Part shown: positions 39,683 to 48,301 of the stretch, in pieces
How positions within the stretch are numbered: the stretch's first letter is position 1
Layout of the letters: every line of letters starts with the position of its first letter
DNA from: Variovorax paradoxus
Lineage (GTDB): Bacteria > Pseudomonadota > Gammaproteobacteria > Burkholderiales > Burkholderiaceae_C
NCBI RefSeq assembly: GCF_030811855.1
Contig: NZ_JAUSRN010000005.1
Coordinates: forward strand, 62,001-126,000
Reading direction: 5' to 3'
DNA: 64,000 nt
The notes under the pieces: generated by a model
The model's database searches: none
Seen by the model: the letters and a program-made list of their open reading frames with translations, nothing else
Told to the model about the DNA's origin: nothing
Made by a program: the position numbers and the translations under genes

Positions 39683-40126
39683 CTAGCGCTTCTTCTTCGT
39701 CGTTCGGGCCGCAGGCTTCGGTGCAAAGCCCAGCGACGCGCGCGCGAGCGCATCGGCCTCTTGGTTGCGGTGCCGCGGCACCCATCGCAGGTTCGCCTCC
39801 TCGAACGAACCCAGCAGCGCACGGGCATCTTCGAACAGGCCGGCCATGCGTGCGATCGGCCTCGCCCCGGGCGCGCCGAGCTGCTCGACGAGGATGCTGT
39901 TGTCGGTATAGGCCAGCACGGCCGTCGCGCCCCTTGCCTTCAGTTCTTCGAGCGCGAGCGTCAGCGCCCTCAGTTCAGCCTCGTTGTTGCAGCCAACGGC
40001 ATGGCTCGCGAGCGACAAGGTATGGCGGGTGCCGTCGGGCTCGGTGATGACCGCGCCGGCTCCCATGCGGCCGGGGTTCGGCATCGCGCTGCCGTCGCAG
40101 TACACGGTCCAGTGGCTGGGTGGCAT
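39683..40126 (-). CDS. RNase HI-like protein
   Basis: 147 residues. The acidic active-site residues of RNase H are present: Asp11 (VYCDGSA), Glu49 (NNEAEL), Asp75 (YTDN) and Asp125 (NQEADALAR). The basic handle region of E. coli RNase HI is absent, as in shorter bacterial and archaeal paralogues that still cut RNA in RNA-DNA hybrids. The lysine-rich C-terminus (TTKKKR) may aid nucleic-acid binding. It is probably not the only RNase H in the cell. Confidence 0.88.
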   Translation of the reverse strand: MPPSHWTVYCDGSAMPNPGRMGAGAVITEPDGTRHTLSLASHAVGCNNEAELRALTLALEELKARGATAVLAYTDNSILVEQLGAPGARPIARMAGLFEDARALLGSFEEANLRWVPRHRNQEADALARASLGFAPKPAARTTKKKR

Positions 40127-40140
40127 CGGCTCCCGCGGGC

Positions 40141-40647
40141 TCAGCAGTTGTTGCGCTTGATACCCGCCAGGTTCTGGCAGGGCCGCTGGCCCGGCGGCGG
40201 ACCCGGGTCCTCCTGCACCCGAGGGTGGCGCGGACGAACGATGGGACGGCCGCCGTCGTAGTACGGCTCCGGTCCCCAGCTGTAGACCGGCGGCGCCGCC
40301 TCAGGCGCTTGGCGCGGCTCGTCGACGTTGCGCGGAATGATGGCCGGGCCCTGCGGTGCGCTGCCGACCGCCGGCGGTGGCAATGCCGCGCGCGGTGCGG
40401 GCATGTTCGCAGGCCGCCGCGCTTCGCCGGACGATGATGCCGACGGGATCACGGTCACCGGCTCGGTGAGCGGCACCTGGCGAGAGAGCCGGCTACCCGG
40501 CGGGCAAGGGCCGTCGGTGTAGACGATGGCTCCGCCGGCATCGGTGCAGCGCACTACCTCGGCAGCCTGCGCGCCCGTGGCAACGAGCGCGGCTGCGGCG
40601 GCCATGGCAACAAGGGCCGGAATGTAGAGAACCGATTTGCGCATCAT
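40141..40647 (-). CDS. DUF4124 domain-containing exported protein
   Basis: 168 residues from two adjacent ATGs (40647 or 40644); a GGAGG lies four or seven bases before them. The signal peptide ends at ATGAQA. The N-terminal DUF4124 segment is VVRCTDAGGAIVYTDGPCPP, a short Cys-containing beta fold of unknown function. The rest is Pro-rich and looks disordered, ending in a Cys-containing KRNNC. It lies 14 bases before the RNase HI-like gene. Confidence 0.82.
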   Translation of the reverse strand: MMRKSVLYIPALVAMAAAAALVATGAQAAEVVRCTDAGGAIVYTDGPCPPGSRLSRQVPLTEPVTVIPSASSSGEARRPANMPAPRAALPPPAVGSAPQGPAIIPRNVDEPRQAPEAAPPVYSWGPEPYYDGGRPIVRPRHPRVQEDPGPPPGQRPCQNLAGIKRNNC

Positions 40648-40750
40648 GCGACCTCCGTTGTGGACTGCCGAAGACGACGTTGTGTCTCCCCTGGATTGCA
40701 TTCTGGCCCGAAGTCGCGCGCCGCGCCGGCCCGCGTGGCCGTCGCGGTCT

Positions 40751-41839
40751 TCACGCCGAGAAGCGCAGACGCGCAGGGCCTGTTTCCATCCGCCCGATGA
40801 CGGCGGCGTGCGCGAAGCCTTCGCTCCTGAACACCTGCAGCACCGCATCGGCCGATTCGGCCGCGCAGCTCACGAGCAGCCCGCCCGATGTCTGCGGATC
40901 GCTCAGCAGTGCCTGCGCGGTGGTGGGGAGGCCGCCGGCTAAATCGATTTCCTGGCCATAGCCGGCCCAGTTGCGCCCCGAAGCGCCGGTCACGAAACCG
41001 TCCGCCACCATCTCGGCAACACCGTCCAAGAGCGGCACGCGCGACCAGTCGATGGTGGCGGTGAGCCCGGCGCCTCGCGCGAGCTCCAGCGCATGGCCGG
41101 CCAGCCCAAAGCCCGTCACGTCGGTCAACGCGTGCACGTCCGGCATCGCGGCCAGCGCTATGCCCGGGGTGTTGAGCCGCGTGGTGTTCTCGATCAGCTG
41201 GCGGTAGCCGGCAAGCGACAGCTTCTCCTTCTTGAGCGCGGCCGAGAGCACGCCCACGCCCAGCGGCTTGCCCAGCACCAGCACGTCGCCGGCGCGCGCC
41301 TCGGCGTTGCGCTTGACCTGGAACGGATCGACCAGGCCCATCACCACCAGTCCGTAGATGGGCTCGACCGAATCGATGGTGTGCCCGCCCGCAATCGGGA
41401 TGCCGGCCGCGCGGCACACGTCCTGCCCGCCGCGCACGATGTCGCCGATGACCGATACCGGCAGCTGGTTGACGGGCATCGCAACGAGCGCCAGCGCCAT
41501 GATCGGCTTGCCGCCCATCGCGTAGACGTCGCTGATGGCGTTGGTGGCGGCAATGCGGCCGAACTCGTAGGGGTCGTCGACGATGGGCATGAAGAAGTCG
41601 GTCGTCGCGATCAGCGCCTGCTTGTCGTTCAGGCGGTACACGGCCGCATCGTCGGCGGTTTCAATGCCCACCATCAGCTCGGGCGGAATCAGGCCGCCGC
41701 CGCTGTTCTTCAAGATTTCCGACAGCACGCCGGGCGCGATCTTGCAGCCGCATCCGCCGCCATGCGAGAAGCTGGTGAGGCGCAGCGGCGCCAGCGGGTT
41801 GAGCGGGTTGGGGGCGGAAACTGTCGGTATGTCGGTCAT
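40751..41839 (-). CDS. selD: Selenophosphate synthase
   Basis: 362 residues. The active site HGGGCGCK supplies Cys30 and Lys33, equivalent to E. coli C17 and K20; it is a cysteine, not a selenocysteine, form. ATP-binding and metal residues lie in GIETADDAAVYRL and ATTDFFMPIVDD. It makes selenophosphate from selenide and ATP, the selenium donor for 2-selenouridine in tRNA and for selenocysteine. It is divergent from an ABC importer that leads into mnmH, so the visible use of selenophosphate here is tRNA modification. Confidence 0.96.
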   Translation of the reverse strand: MTDIPTVSAPNPLNPLAPLRLTSFSHGGGCGCKIAPGVLSEILKNSGGGLIPPELMVGIETADDAAVYRLNDKQALIATTDFFMPIVDDPYEFGRIAATNAISDVYAMGGKPIMALALVAMPVNQLPVSVIGDIVRGGQDVCRAAGIPIAGGHTIDSVEPIYGLVVMGLVDPFQVKRNAEARAGDVLVLGKPLGVGVLSAALKKEKLSLAGYRQLIENTTRLNTPGIALAAMPDVHALTDVTGFGLAGHALELARGAGLTATIDWSRVPLLDGVAEMVADGFVTGASGRNWAGYGQEIDLAGGLPTTAQALLSDPQTSGGLLVSCAAESADAVLQVFRSEGFAHAAVIGRMETGPARLRFSA

Positions 41840-41868
41840 GGCGCAATTCAGATCGGAGGCGGTCGTCC

Positions 41869-41874
41869 ATTATC
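41869..41874 (-). promoter_or_regulatory. Candidate -10 element for selD
   Basis: GATAAT on the minus strand, placing transcription start about 20-25 bases before the selD ATG. No clear -35 is seen. Confidence 0.35.
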
Positions 41875-41910
41875 GAAGGGGGCCAGGAATGGCGTCCGCG
41901 CGCGGGTTTC

Positions 41911-41916
41911 TACAAT
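41911..41916 (+). promoter_or_regulatory. Candidate -10 element for the importer-mnmH operon
   Basis: TACAAT on the plus strand, one mismatch from consensus, about 43 bases before the binding-protein ATG. The -35 region is poor, suggesting activator dependence or a weak promoter. Only about 37 bases separate it from the opposing selD element. Confidence 0.4.
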
Positions 41917-41958
41917 CGAGGGTTGACCGTCCTCTCTAGCGCCACCCTGCGCCATTCC

Positions 41959-42816
41959 ATGAAACCCCTCTTCCGCATTGCCCTTGCGCTTTCGCTCTCC
42001 GTCCTCGCCCTGGGTGCCTCGGCACAAGGCAAGGTGCTGCGCGTGTCCGCCATCCCCGACGAGGCGCCCACCGAACTGCAGCGCAAGTTCACGCCTCTGG
42101 GCGACTACCTGAAGAAGGAAACCGGCATGGACGTGCAGTTCACACCCGTGACCGACTACGCGGCCGTGGTCGAGGGCCTGGCGACGAACAAGATCGACCT
42201 GGCCTGGCTCGGCGGCTTCACCTTCGTGCAGGCCCGAATCCGCACCAATGGCGGCGCGGTGCCGATCGTGCAGCGTGCCGAAGACGAGGTGTTCACCAGC
42301 AAGTTCATCGTGCCGGTCGATAGCACCGCCAAGACGCTGGCCGATCTGAAGGGCAAGACCTTCGCGTTCGGCGCGCCCTCCTCCACCTCGGGCAGCCTGA
42401 TGCCGCGCTATTTCCTGATGCAGGCGGGCATCGATCCCGAGAAGGACTTCAAGACCGTCGCTTTCTCGGGTGCGCACGACGCCACCGTGGCCTTCGTGGC
42501 CGCGTCGCGGGCCGAAGCCGGCGTGCTGAATGCGTCGGTGTGGGAGAAGCTGGTCGAAAGCAGGAACCCGAACGCCGCCAAGGTGCGCGTGCTGGCCACC
42601 ACCCCCACCTACTACGACTACAACTGGACGGTGCGCCCCGGCCTCGACCCGGCACTGACCAAGAAGCTCACCGAGGCTTTCCTGAGGCTCGACCCCACGG
42701 ACCCGGCCATGAAGGAGATCATGAACCTGCAGCGCGCGAGCAAGTTCGTGCCCACCAAGTCGTCGAACTACGACGGCATCGAAGCCGCAGCCAAGTCGGC
42801 CGGTCTGGTCAAGTGA
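41959..42816 (+). CDS. ABC transporter periplasmic binding protein, probable selenium oxyanion
   Basis: 285 residues from the ATG at 41959; a signal peptide ends at ALGASAQG. It is PhnD-like: [40 protein letters not shown] and [15 protein letters not shown] correspond to the fold and oxyanion-binding loops of phosphonate/phosphite binding proteins. Phosphonate genes are absent, whereas selD lies 119 bases away and mnmH ends the operon, so selenate or selenite is the better guess. I recall a public family name, putative selenate ABC transporter, for this neighbourhood, but cannot check it here. Confidence 0.82.
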   Translation: MKPLFRIALALSLSVLALGASAQGKVLRVSAIPDEAPTELQRKFTPLGDYLKKETGMDVQFTPVTDYAAVVEGLATNKIDLAWLGGFTFVQARIRTNGGAVPIVQRAEDEVFTSKFIVPVDSTAKTLADLKGKTFAFGAPSSTSGSLMPRYFLMQAGIDPEKDFKTVAFSGAHDATVAFVAASRAEAGVLNASVWEKLVESRNPNAAKVRVLATTPTYYDYNWTVRPGLDPALTKKLTEAFLRLDPTDPAMKEIMNLQRASKFVPTKSSNYDGIEAAAKSAGLVK

Positions 42817-42847
42817 CACGGCCTGGGCGCGCCGCCGGAGCCGCCGC

Positions 42848-43687
42848 GTGAGCTTTTCGCTCGACGACGCCGGGCTGGTGCACCCGAACGGCCATCGCGC
42901 GCTGCAGGACGTGTCGCTCGCCGCGCGCGATGGCGATCGGTTGGCAGTCATCGGTCCCTCGGGTGCCGGCAAGACCACGCTGCTGCGCGTGCTCGGCGCC
43001 GCGCTGCGGCCGGGCGAAGGCACGGTGCAGCTGCTCGGCGAGGCGCCATGGCGGCTGGCCGCGCCGGCGCTGCGCAAGCTGCGGTCGCGCATCGGCACCG
43101 TGCACCAGAGCCCGCCGATCGCGCCGCGCCTGCGCGTGGTCACCGCCGTGCTCTCGGGGCGGCTCGGGCAATGGACCACGATGCGCGCGCTCGGCTCGCT
43201 GCTGCGCCCGTCGGACCTCGAAGGCGCGCACGAAGTTCTGTCGCGGCTCTCGCTCGAAGACCGGTTGTTCGACAGATGCGACCGGCTCTCGGGCGGCCAG
43301 CTTCAGCGCGTGGGCATTGCACGCGTGCTCTACCAGCGGCCCGCGCTGCTGCTGGCTGATGAGCCGGTGTCCGCGCTCGACCCGACACTGGCCGACGCCA
43401 CGCTGCAGCAGCTGGTGGCGCAGAGCGAAGCAACGGGCGCCACTTTCGTGGCCTCCCTGCACGCGGTGGACCTGGCGCTGCGCTGGTTTCCGCGCATCGT
43501 GGGCATGCGCAGTGGGCAAGTGGTGTTCGACGAGCCCGTCGGCAACGTGACGGAGCCCATGCTCGCGGCGCTCTATGCGAGCGAAGGCGGACTGCCGATG
43601 CAGGCACCTGGGCTGCCTCTGGACATCGCACCCAGGACATTCGCCGCCGTTTCCGCGAATTCCGTCGAGCGCCCGGATTGCCTGTGA
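42848..43687 (+). CDS. ABC transporter ATP-binding protein of the selD-mnmH locus
   Basis: 279 residues with a GTG start and a GGAG site seven bases upstream. Walker [10 protein letters not shown] (Lys42), Q-loop Gln87, signature LSGGQ (147-151) and Walker B LLLADEP (167-173) are all intact. Of the phosphonate-importer ATPase type. Some 50 extra C-terminal residues follow the usual end of the domain (from about 235). It overlaps the first permease gene by four bases (GTGA). Confidence 0.9.
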   Translation: MSFSLDDAGLVHPNGHRALQDVSLAARDGDRLAVIGPSGAGKTTLLRVLGAALRPGEGTVQLLGEAPWRLAAPALRKLRSRIGTVHQSPPIAPRLRVVTAVLSGRLGQWTTMRALGSLLRPSDLEGAHEVLSRLSLEDRLFDRCDRLSGGQLQRVGIARVLYQRPALLLADEPVSALDPTLADATLQQLVAQSEATGATFVASLHAVDLALRWFPRIVGMRSGQVVFDEPVGNVTEPMLAALYASEGGLPMQAPGLPLDIAPRTFAAVSANSVERPDCL

Positions 43688-44535
43688 CCACCGCGCAACC
43701 GCTGCCGCCACGCACGGCGCCCGCACTGCGCGATCCGCTGGCGCGCCGGCGCCTGGTCTGGCTCCTGGCCGCATTCGTTATCGCATGGCCGATGCTGCAG
43801 CTGTCGGGCTTCGCGCCCTCTGCACTGTTCGCGCCGGGCAACCTGCAGGTCATCGGCGGCTTCCTGGCCGGCTTCATGCCGCCCGAAACCGCGCCGGAGT
43901 TTCTTGCGATGCTGGGCAAGGCCACGCTGGAGACACTGGCCATGGCCACGGCCGGCACGGCGCTGGCGTTCGCCATCGGTGCGCCGCTGGCCTTCGTGAC
44001 CACGCGCGCGCTCTCGGTGTCGCGCATCGGGCCCGGCCCGGGGCGTTCGCAAGCGGCCGTGGTGCGGCAAGTCGGGCGATCCTTGCTGATGGTGCTGCGC
44101 GCCATTCCCGAAATCGTCTGGGCGCTGGTCTTCGTGCGCGCGCTCGGCCTCGGCCCCGCGGCCGGCGTGTTGGCGCTGGCCATCACCTACGGCGGCATGC
44201 TCGGCAAGGTGTACGCCGAGGTGCTCGAATCGACCGACACGCGGCCTGCCCGTGCATTGATGGAAAGCGGCAGCGGCCGCATGGCCGCGCTGGTTTACGG
44301 CCTGTTGCCGCACTGCGGGCAGGAGCTCGTCTCGTACACCGTGTATCGGTGGGAGTGCGCCGTCAGGGCCTCGGTCGTGATGGGCTTCGTGGGCGCGGGC
44401 GGTTTGGGCCAGCTCATGGACCAGTCGATGAAGATGCTCAACGGTGGCGAAGCCAGCAGCATCCTGCTGGTGTTCCTGGTGCTGGTGCTGCTCGCGGACG
44501 CGCTGAGCAATGCGTTGCGCCGGTTGCTGGCATGA
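43684..44535 (+). CDS. ABC transporter permease 1 of the selD-mnmH locus
   Basis: 283 residues from the GTG at 43684 that overlaps the ATPase stop. About six membrane segments. [20 protein letters not shown] and [17 protein letters not shown] are the conserved permease motifs of PhnE-like subunits. It pairs with the following, non-identical permease to form a heterodimeric channel. The stop overlaps the next ATG by four bases. Confidence 0.88.
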   Translation: MTTAQPLPPRTAPALRDPLARRRLVWLLAAFVIAWPMLQLSGFAPSALFAPGNLQVIGGFLAGFMPPETAPEFLAMLGKATLETLAMATAGTALAFAIGAPLAFVTTRALSVSRIGPGPGRSQAAVVRQVGRSLLMVLRAIPEIVWALVFVRALGLGPAAGVLALAITYGGMLGKVYAEVLESTDTRPARALMESGSGRMAALVYGLLPHCGQELVSYTVYRWECAVRASVVMGFVGAGGLGQLMDQSMKMLNGGEASSILLVFLVLVLLADALSNALRRLLA

Positions 44536-45335
44536 AAGGGCACGTGAAGTTGGCCGGACCGCCTCGCTGCATCCGCTGCTGGGCCACATCGGCGCTGGTG
44601 CTCGCGGGCGTGGTGGCAAGCTTCGCGTACCTGGCCATCGACTACAGCGCCCTCTTCACGTCCGAATCGATCGGCTTCATGGGCAAGTTCATCGCCGAGT
44701 TCTTTCCGCCGGATCTGTCGAGCGCCTTCCTTGCCAAGACGGCATGGGGCGCGCTGCAAACGCTCGCCGTGTCGGCGCTCGGCACGTTGCTCGCGGCCGC
44801 GGGCGCCGCCATGCTCGCACTGCCAGCTTCGGGGCGGTCGGGCCTGCTGGTGCGGCAGGGCTGCCGTTTTGTCCTGAACTTTCTGCGCAGCGTGCCCGAG
44901 CTGGTGTGGGCCGCGCTCATGGTGCTGGCCGCGGGCATCGGCCCCTTTGCCGGCGCGCTGGCGCTCGCGCTGCACACCACCGGCGTGCTCGGCCGCCTGT
45001 TCGCCGAAAGCCTGGAGAACGCGCCGCGCGAACCCGAGCAGGCGCTGGCGCTGGGCGGTGCCGGCGCGGTGGCGGCCTTCGGCTACGGCAGCCTTCCGCT
45101 CGTGCTGCCGCAATGGATCGCCTATGCGCTGTATCGTTGGGAAATGAACATCCGGATGGCCGCGGTGCTGGGCTTCGTCGGCGGCGGTGGCCTGGGGCAG
45201 CTTCTCTACTTTCACTTATCGATCTTTCAACAGCAGCAGGCCATGACCGTACTGATTGCAATGTTCGGGCTGGTGGCCCTCGTCGACCTGGCGAGCGGTC
45301 GGCTGCGGCGCAACCTAGGGCACGCCCATGCGTGA
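44532..45335 (+). CDS. ABC transporter permease 2 of the selD-mnmH locus
   Basis: 267 residues. Same fold as permease 1: FLRSVPELVWAALMVLAAGI and AAVLGFVGGGGLGQLLYF line up with the partner's motifs, indicating an old gene duplication. The gene overlaps permease 1 by four bases (ATGA) and mnmH by eight, so importer and tRNA-modifying enzyme are translationally linked. Confidence 0.88.
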   Translation: MKGHVKLAGPPRCIRCWATSALVLAGVVASFAYLAIDYSALFTSESIGFMGKFIAEFFPPDLSSAFLAKTAWGALQTLAVSALGTLLAAAGAAMLALPASGRSGLLVRQGCRFVLNFLRSVPELVWAALMVLAAGIGPFAGALALALHTTGVLGRLFAESLENAPREPEQALALGGAGAVAAFGYGSLPLVLPQWIAYALYRWEMNIRMAAVLGFVGGGGLGQLLYFHLSIFQQQQAMTVLIAMFGLVALVDLASGRLRRNLGHAHA

Positions 45336-46401
45336 GCACGACAATCCGCGCCACCAGCCCACGCGCGTGGCCGACATGCACCGGTTCGACACCGTCATCG
45401 ACGCGCGCTCGCCCTCCGAGTTCGCGCTCGACCACATTCCCGGGGCCATCAACTGCCCGGTGCTCGACGACGAAGAGCGCCGCATCGTCGGCACCATCTA
45501 CAAGCAGACTGGCGCCTTCGAGGCGCGGCGCGTCGGCGGCGCGATGGTGGCCGCAAATCTCGCACGGCACCTGCGCGAGCGCTTTGCCGATCAGCCCGCC
45601 AATTGGCGCCCGCTCGTCTATTGCTGGCGCGGGGGACTGCGCAGCGGGTCGATGGTGACCTGGCTGCGCCTGGTCGGGTGGGACGCGCAGCAGCTTGCCG
45701 GCGGCTACAAGAGCTTTCGCCACCACGTGCTGGCGCAGATCGAAGCCACGGTGCCCAAGCTGGAGCTTCGGGTGATCTGCGGCGCCACCGGCAGCGCGAA
45801 GACGCGCGTGCTGCAGGCGCTGGCGGCGCGCGGCGAGCAGGTGCTCGACCTGGAGCATTGCGCGAGCCACAAGGGCTCGCTGCTGGGCGCCCTGCCCGGC
45901 GTGCCGCAGCCTTCGCAAAAGCAGTTCGAGACACGCATCGCCACCTGCTTCGATGCGATCGACCCATCGCGCACGCTCTACGTCGAAGGCGAGAGCGCGC
46001 GCATCGGCCGGCTCTCGGTGCCGATTCCGCTGGTTGCGCACATGCGTGCGGCTGCGTGCATCGAAATCCAGGCCGATGCGGCCACGCGGCTCGACTACCT
46101 GCTGCGTGACTACGCCTACCTGGGCGACGACCGGGCTGCGCTCGCGGCCCAGCTCGAGAGGCTGAAGGAAATGCAGGGCAAGGCCGTGGTGCAGCGCTGG
46201 CAGGAATGGGCGCTCCAGGGCGATCTGCCGCCGCTCTTTGCGGAACTGATGGCGCTTCACTACGATCCGCACTATGAACGCTCGCAAGCGCGCCACTTCG
46301 AGAAATGGCCGCAGCGGCAGCAGGTGGCGGCACTCGCTCTCACGGACCCCGGCATCGAAGCCGTGGCGGACGCCATCCTGCGGTTGAACCCCGCCGGCTG
46401 A
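45328..46401 (+). CDS. mnmH: tRNA 2-selenouridine synthase
   Basis: 357 residues. The N-terminal rhodanese domain has the catalytic Cys99 in YCWRGGLRSGSM; the C-terminal P-loop is GATGSAKT (152-159). MnmH (SelU, YbbB) uses selenophosphate from SelD to replace sulfur with selenium in 2-thiouridine at the tRNA wobble position, by way of a geranylated intermediate. It overlaps permease 2 by eight bases. Together with selD it shows the organism uses selenium in tRNA; selA/selB are not in the window. Confidence 0.96.
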   Translation: MREHDNPRHQPTRVADMHRFDTVIDARSPSEFALDHIPGAINCPVLDDEERRIVGTIYKQTGAFEARRVGGAMVAANLARHLRERFADQPANWRPLVYCWRGGLRSGSMVTWLRLVGWDAQQLAGGYKSFRHHVLAQIEATVPKLELRVICGATGSAKTRVLQALAARGEQVLDLEHCASHKGSLLGALPGVPQPSQKQFETRIATCFDAIDPSRTLYVEGESARIGRLSVPIPLVAHMRAAACIEIQADAATRLDYLLRDYAYLGDDRAALAAQLERLKEMQGKAVVQRWQEWALQGDLPPLFAELMALHYDPHYERSQARHFEKWPQRQQVAALALTDPGIEAVADAILRLNPAG

Positions 46402-46429
46402 CCGGCCACACACACAACAGGCACGCTCC

Positions 46430-46855
46430 ATGACACTCGACTGGCGCCATTCGCTCGAAGGCATCGACTGGGAAGAACTCTCGCGGCTCTACCAGGCCGC
46501 ACCGCTCGGCAACAAGCAGCCCGATGGATTGAAGCTCGTGTTTTCCAACAGCATGTTCAAGTGCTTTGCGTATGACGACAGCCGACTGGTCGGCGTCGGA
46601 CGCGCAATGGCCGACGGGCTCGACTGCTCATATATCTGCGACGTCGCCGTGCATCCGAGCCACCAGGGCACCGGCCTTGGCAAAGAGATCGTCTCGCGGC
46701 TCGTGGAGCTTTCGACGGGACACCGCAAGATCATTCTCTATGCGGTGGCCGGCAAGGAGCCGTTCTATCAGAAGTTCGGCTTCAGGCGCATGAAGACCGC
46801 GATGGCGATTTTCGAGAACCAGGCGCAGGCCGCGGAGCGCGGTCTGATCGAATGA
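46430..46855 (+). CDS. GNAT family N-acetyltransferase
   Basis: 141 residues. The acetyl-CoA-binding motif A is CDVAVHPSHQGTGLGKEIV (about residues 70-88), and EPFYQKFGFRRM is the usual C-terminal part. The substrate is unknown. It begins 28 bases after mnmH on the same strand and may be co-transcribed with the selenium operon, though GNAT genes are often unrelated neighbours. Confidence 0.88.
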   Translation: MTLDWRHSLEGIDWEELSRLYQAAPLGNKQPDGLKLVFSNSMFKCFAYDDSRLVGVGRAMADGLDCSYICDVAVHPSHQGTGLGKEIVSRLVELSTGHRKIILYAVAGKEPFYQKFGFRRMKTAMAIFENQAQAAERGLIE

Positions 46856-46867
46856 AATGGAGCTCCC

Positions 46868-47137
46868 ATGTGCAGAAGCATCAAGACCCTCTATAACTTC
46901 GAGCCTCCCGCCACCGAGCAGGAGATCCGTGCCGCTGCGCTGCAGTTCGTTCGCAAGCTCAGCGGCTTCAGCGTGCCATCGAAGCCCAACCAGCAAGCCT
47001 TCGAGCGCGCGGTCGATGAAATGGCCGCCAGCGCAACGCGGCTCATCGATTCTCTGGTGACCACGGCCGAACCGCGCGACCGCGCCATCGAAGCCAAGCG
47101 TGCCAAGGCCAAGTCGGCCGCACGCTTCGGCACCTGA
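46868..47137 (+). CDS. DUF2277 family protein
   Basis: 89 residues starting MCRSIKTLYNFEPPATEQEI, the strongly conserved start of the DUF2277 family. The sequence is helical, with a basic C-terminus. Function unknown. It lies 12 bases after the GNAT gene. Confidence 0.9.
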   Translation: MCRSIKTLYNFEPPATEQEIRAAALQFVRKLSGFSVPSKPNQQAFERAVDEMAASATRLIDSLVTTAEPRDRAIEAKRAKAKSAARFGT

Positions 47138-47169
47138 ACGACACGACCACAAACTTTAGGAGACTCTTC

Positions 47170-47796
47170 ATGCCCCTTGAACTCTGGTTCGCCTTCGTCG
47201 CCGCATCGGCCGTGCTCTTGATCATTCCCGGACCGACCATTCTCACGGTGATCAGTTATTCGATCTCGCACGGCCGCCGTGCCAACGTGCCGCTGGTGGC
47301 CGCGGTGGCGCTGGGCGATTCAACCGCGCTGGTGGTTTCGCTGCTGGGCCTGGGCGCGCTGCTTGCCGCGTCGGCGTTCTGGTTCACGGTGGTGAAGTGG
47401 GTGGGCGGCCTGTACCTGCTGTACCTTGGCATCAAGTTGCTGCGGGCAGGCATCACATCGACCGACATGGCGGCGCCAGCCGCACCCGCGTCGCGCTGGA
47501 GGCTGTTTGCCAACACCTACCTGGTGACGGCGCTGAACCCCAAGGGCATTGTTTTCTTCGTGGCGTTCCTGCCGCAGTTCCTGAGCCCGACGGCGAACGT
47601 GACGCACCAGCTGTGGGTGCTGGCGGTCACCTTCGTGGCCATGGCCTCGCTCAATGCCACGCTTTACGCCGTGTTTGCGGGATCGGCCCGCCGGCTGCTT
47701 TCGTCGCCGCGCGCGCAGCGCCGCTTCAACCTGGCGGGCGGCTCGCTGCTGAGCGCAGCAGGCGTGTGGGCGCTGCTCGCGCGCAGGCCTGCCTGA
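47170..47796 (+). CDS. LysE/RhtB family amino-acid exporter
   Basis: 208 residues with about six membrane segments. LLIIPGPTILTVISYSISHG is the family's N-terminal motif; ALNPKGIVFFVAFLPQFL is the central one. Members export amino acids such as homoserine, threonine, leucine or lysine. The substrate cannot be told. A purine-rich TTTAGGAGA site precedes the ATG. Confidence 0.92.
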   Translation: MPLELWFAFVAASAVLLIIPGPTILTVISYSISHGRRANVPLVAAVALGDSTALVVSLLGLGALLAASAFWFTVVKWVGGLYLLYLGIKLLRAGITSTDMAAPAAPASRWRLFANTYLVTALNPKGIVFFVAFLPQFLSPTANVTHQLWVLAVTFVAMASLNATLYAVFAGSARRLLSSPRAQRRFNLAGGSLLSAAGVWALLARRPA

Positions 47797-47814
47797 AGCG
47801 CACTCCGGCCAGCG

Positions 47815-48027
47815 TCAGTTGCGGTACGGATTGCCGGGGCTGCGGTCGTAGCGGTTCGGCACGCCGTCTCCATCGCGGTCGCGGTCATAGCGGTTGGGCA
47901 CACCGTCGCGGTCGCGGTCCCCGTAGCCATAGTGCGCGCGCGGCGCCGGACGGTCATAGGGTGCCACCACGCAGCCGGCCAGGGCGGCCGATGCGGCAAG
48001 CAGAAGGGCCAGTGTCTTCATCATCAT
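47815..48027 (-). CDS. Small lipoprotein with Asp-rich repeats
   Basis: 70 residues from the first of three consecutive ATGs (48027), with AAGGAG seven to eight bases upstream. Lipobox LAGC puts the lipidated Cys near residue 19. The mature part has two copies of a D-R-D-x-D-G-V-P-N-R-Y-D unit, like thrombospondin type-3 calcium-binding repeats, ending in SPGNPYRN. Probably an outer-membrane lipoprotein; function unknown. Confidence 0.82.
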   Translation of the reverse strand: MMMKTLALLLAASAALAGCVVAPYDRPAPRAHYGYGDRDRDGVPNRYDRDRDGDGVPNRYDRSPGNPYRN

Positions 48028-48055
48028 TTGATTTCTCCTTGGAGTTATGGAAAGA

Positions 48056-48075
48056 CGGCTTGCCTCCGCAAGCCG
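48056..48075. other. Hairpin upstream of the small lipoprotein gene
   Basis: CGGCTTGC, loop CTCC, GCAAGCCG: a perfect 8-base-pair stem just upstream of the lipoprotein ribosome binding site, so in its leader or promoter. The 274 bases from here to pbpC otherwise show no gene. Confidence 0.4.
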
Positions 48076-48301
48076 GCAGCTGCATTGAAGGCCACCTCCG
48101 TCTCGGCTCCGTATCTGCGATGAGGCCGGGGCGTGAAGTTCGTTACCGGATGTGGAACGTGCTGCAAACTTTGGCGCTAAGTTCTTACGCGCGCAGGAGG
48201 CGGCGCACCCGTCTGCAAGTAGGTGCATTTCCCGTGGCCGCATGGCCGAGAATGGCGCCCCCGGGCAGCCGATTCGCGCCCCTGCCTTCACGCCGCTCCT
48301 C

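Noticed and set aside
40751..41839. SelD as a selenocysteine-containing enzyme
   Set aside because: The active-site codon is Cys (HGGGCGCK) and no in-frame TGA occurs.
41959..45335. A simple phosphonate importer (PhnCDE)
   Set aside because: The fold is of that type, but no phosphonate-degradation gene is present and both flanking genes are selenium genes, so the default name is likely misleading.
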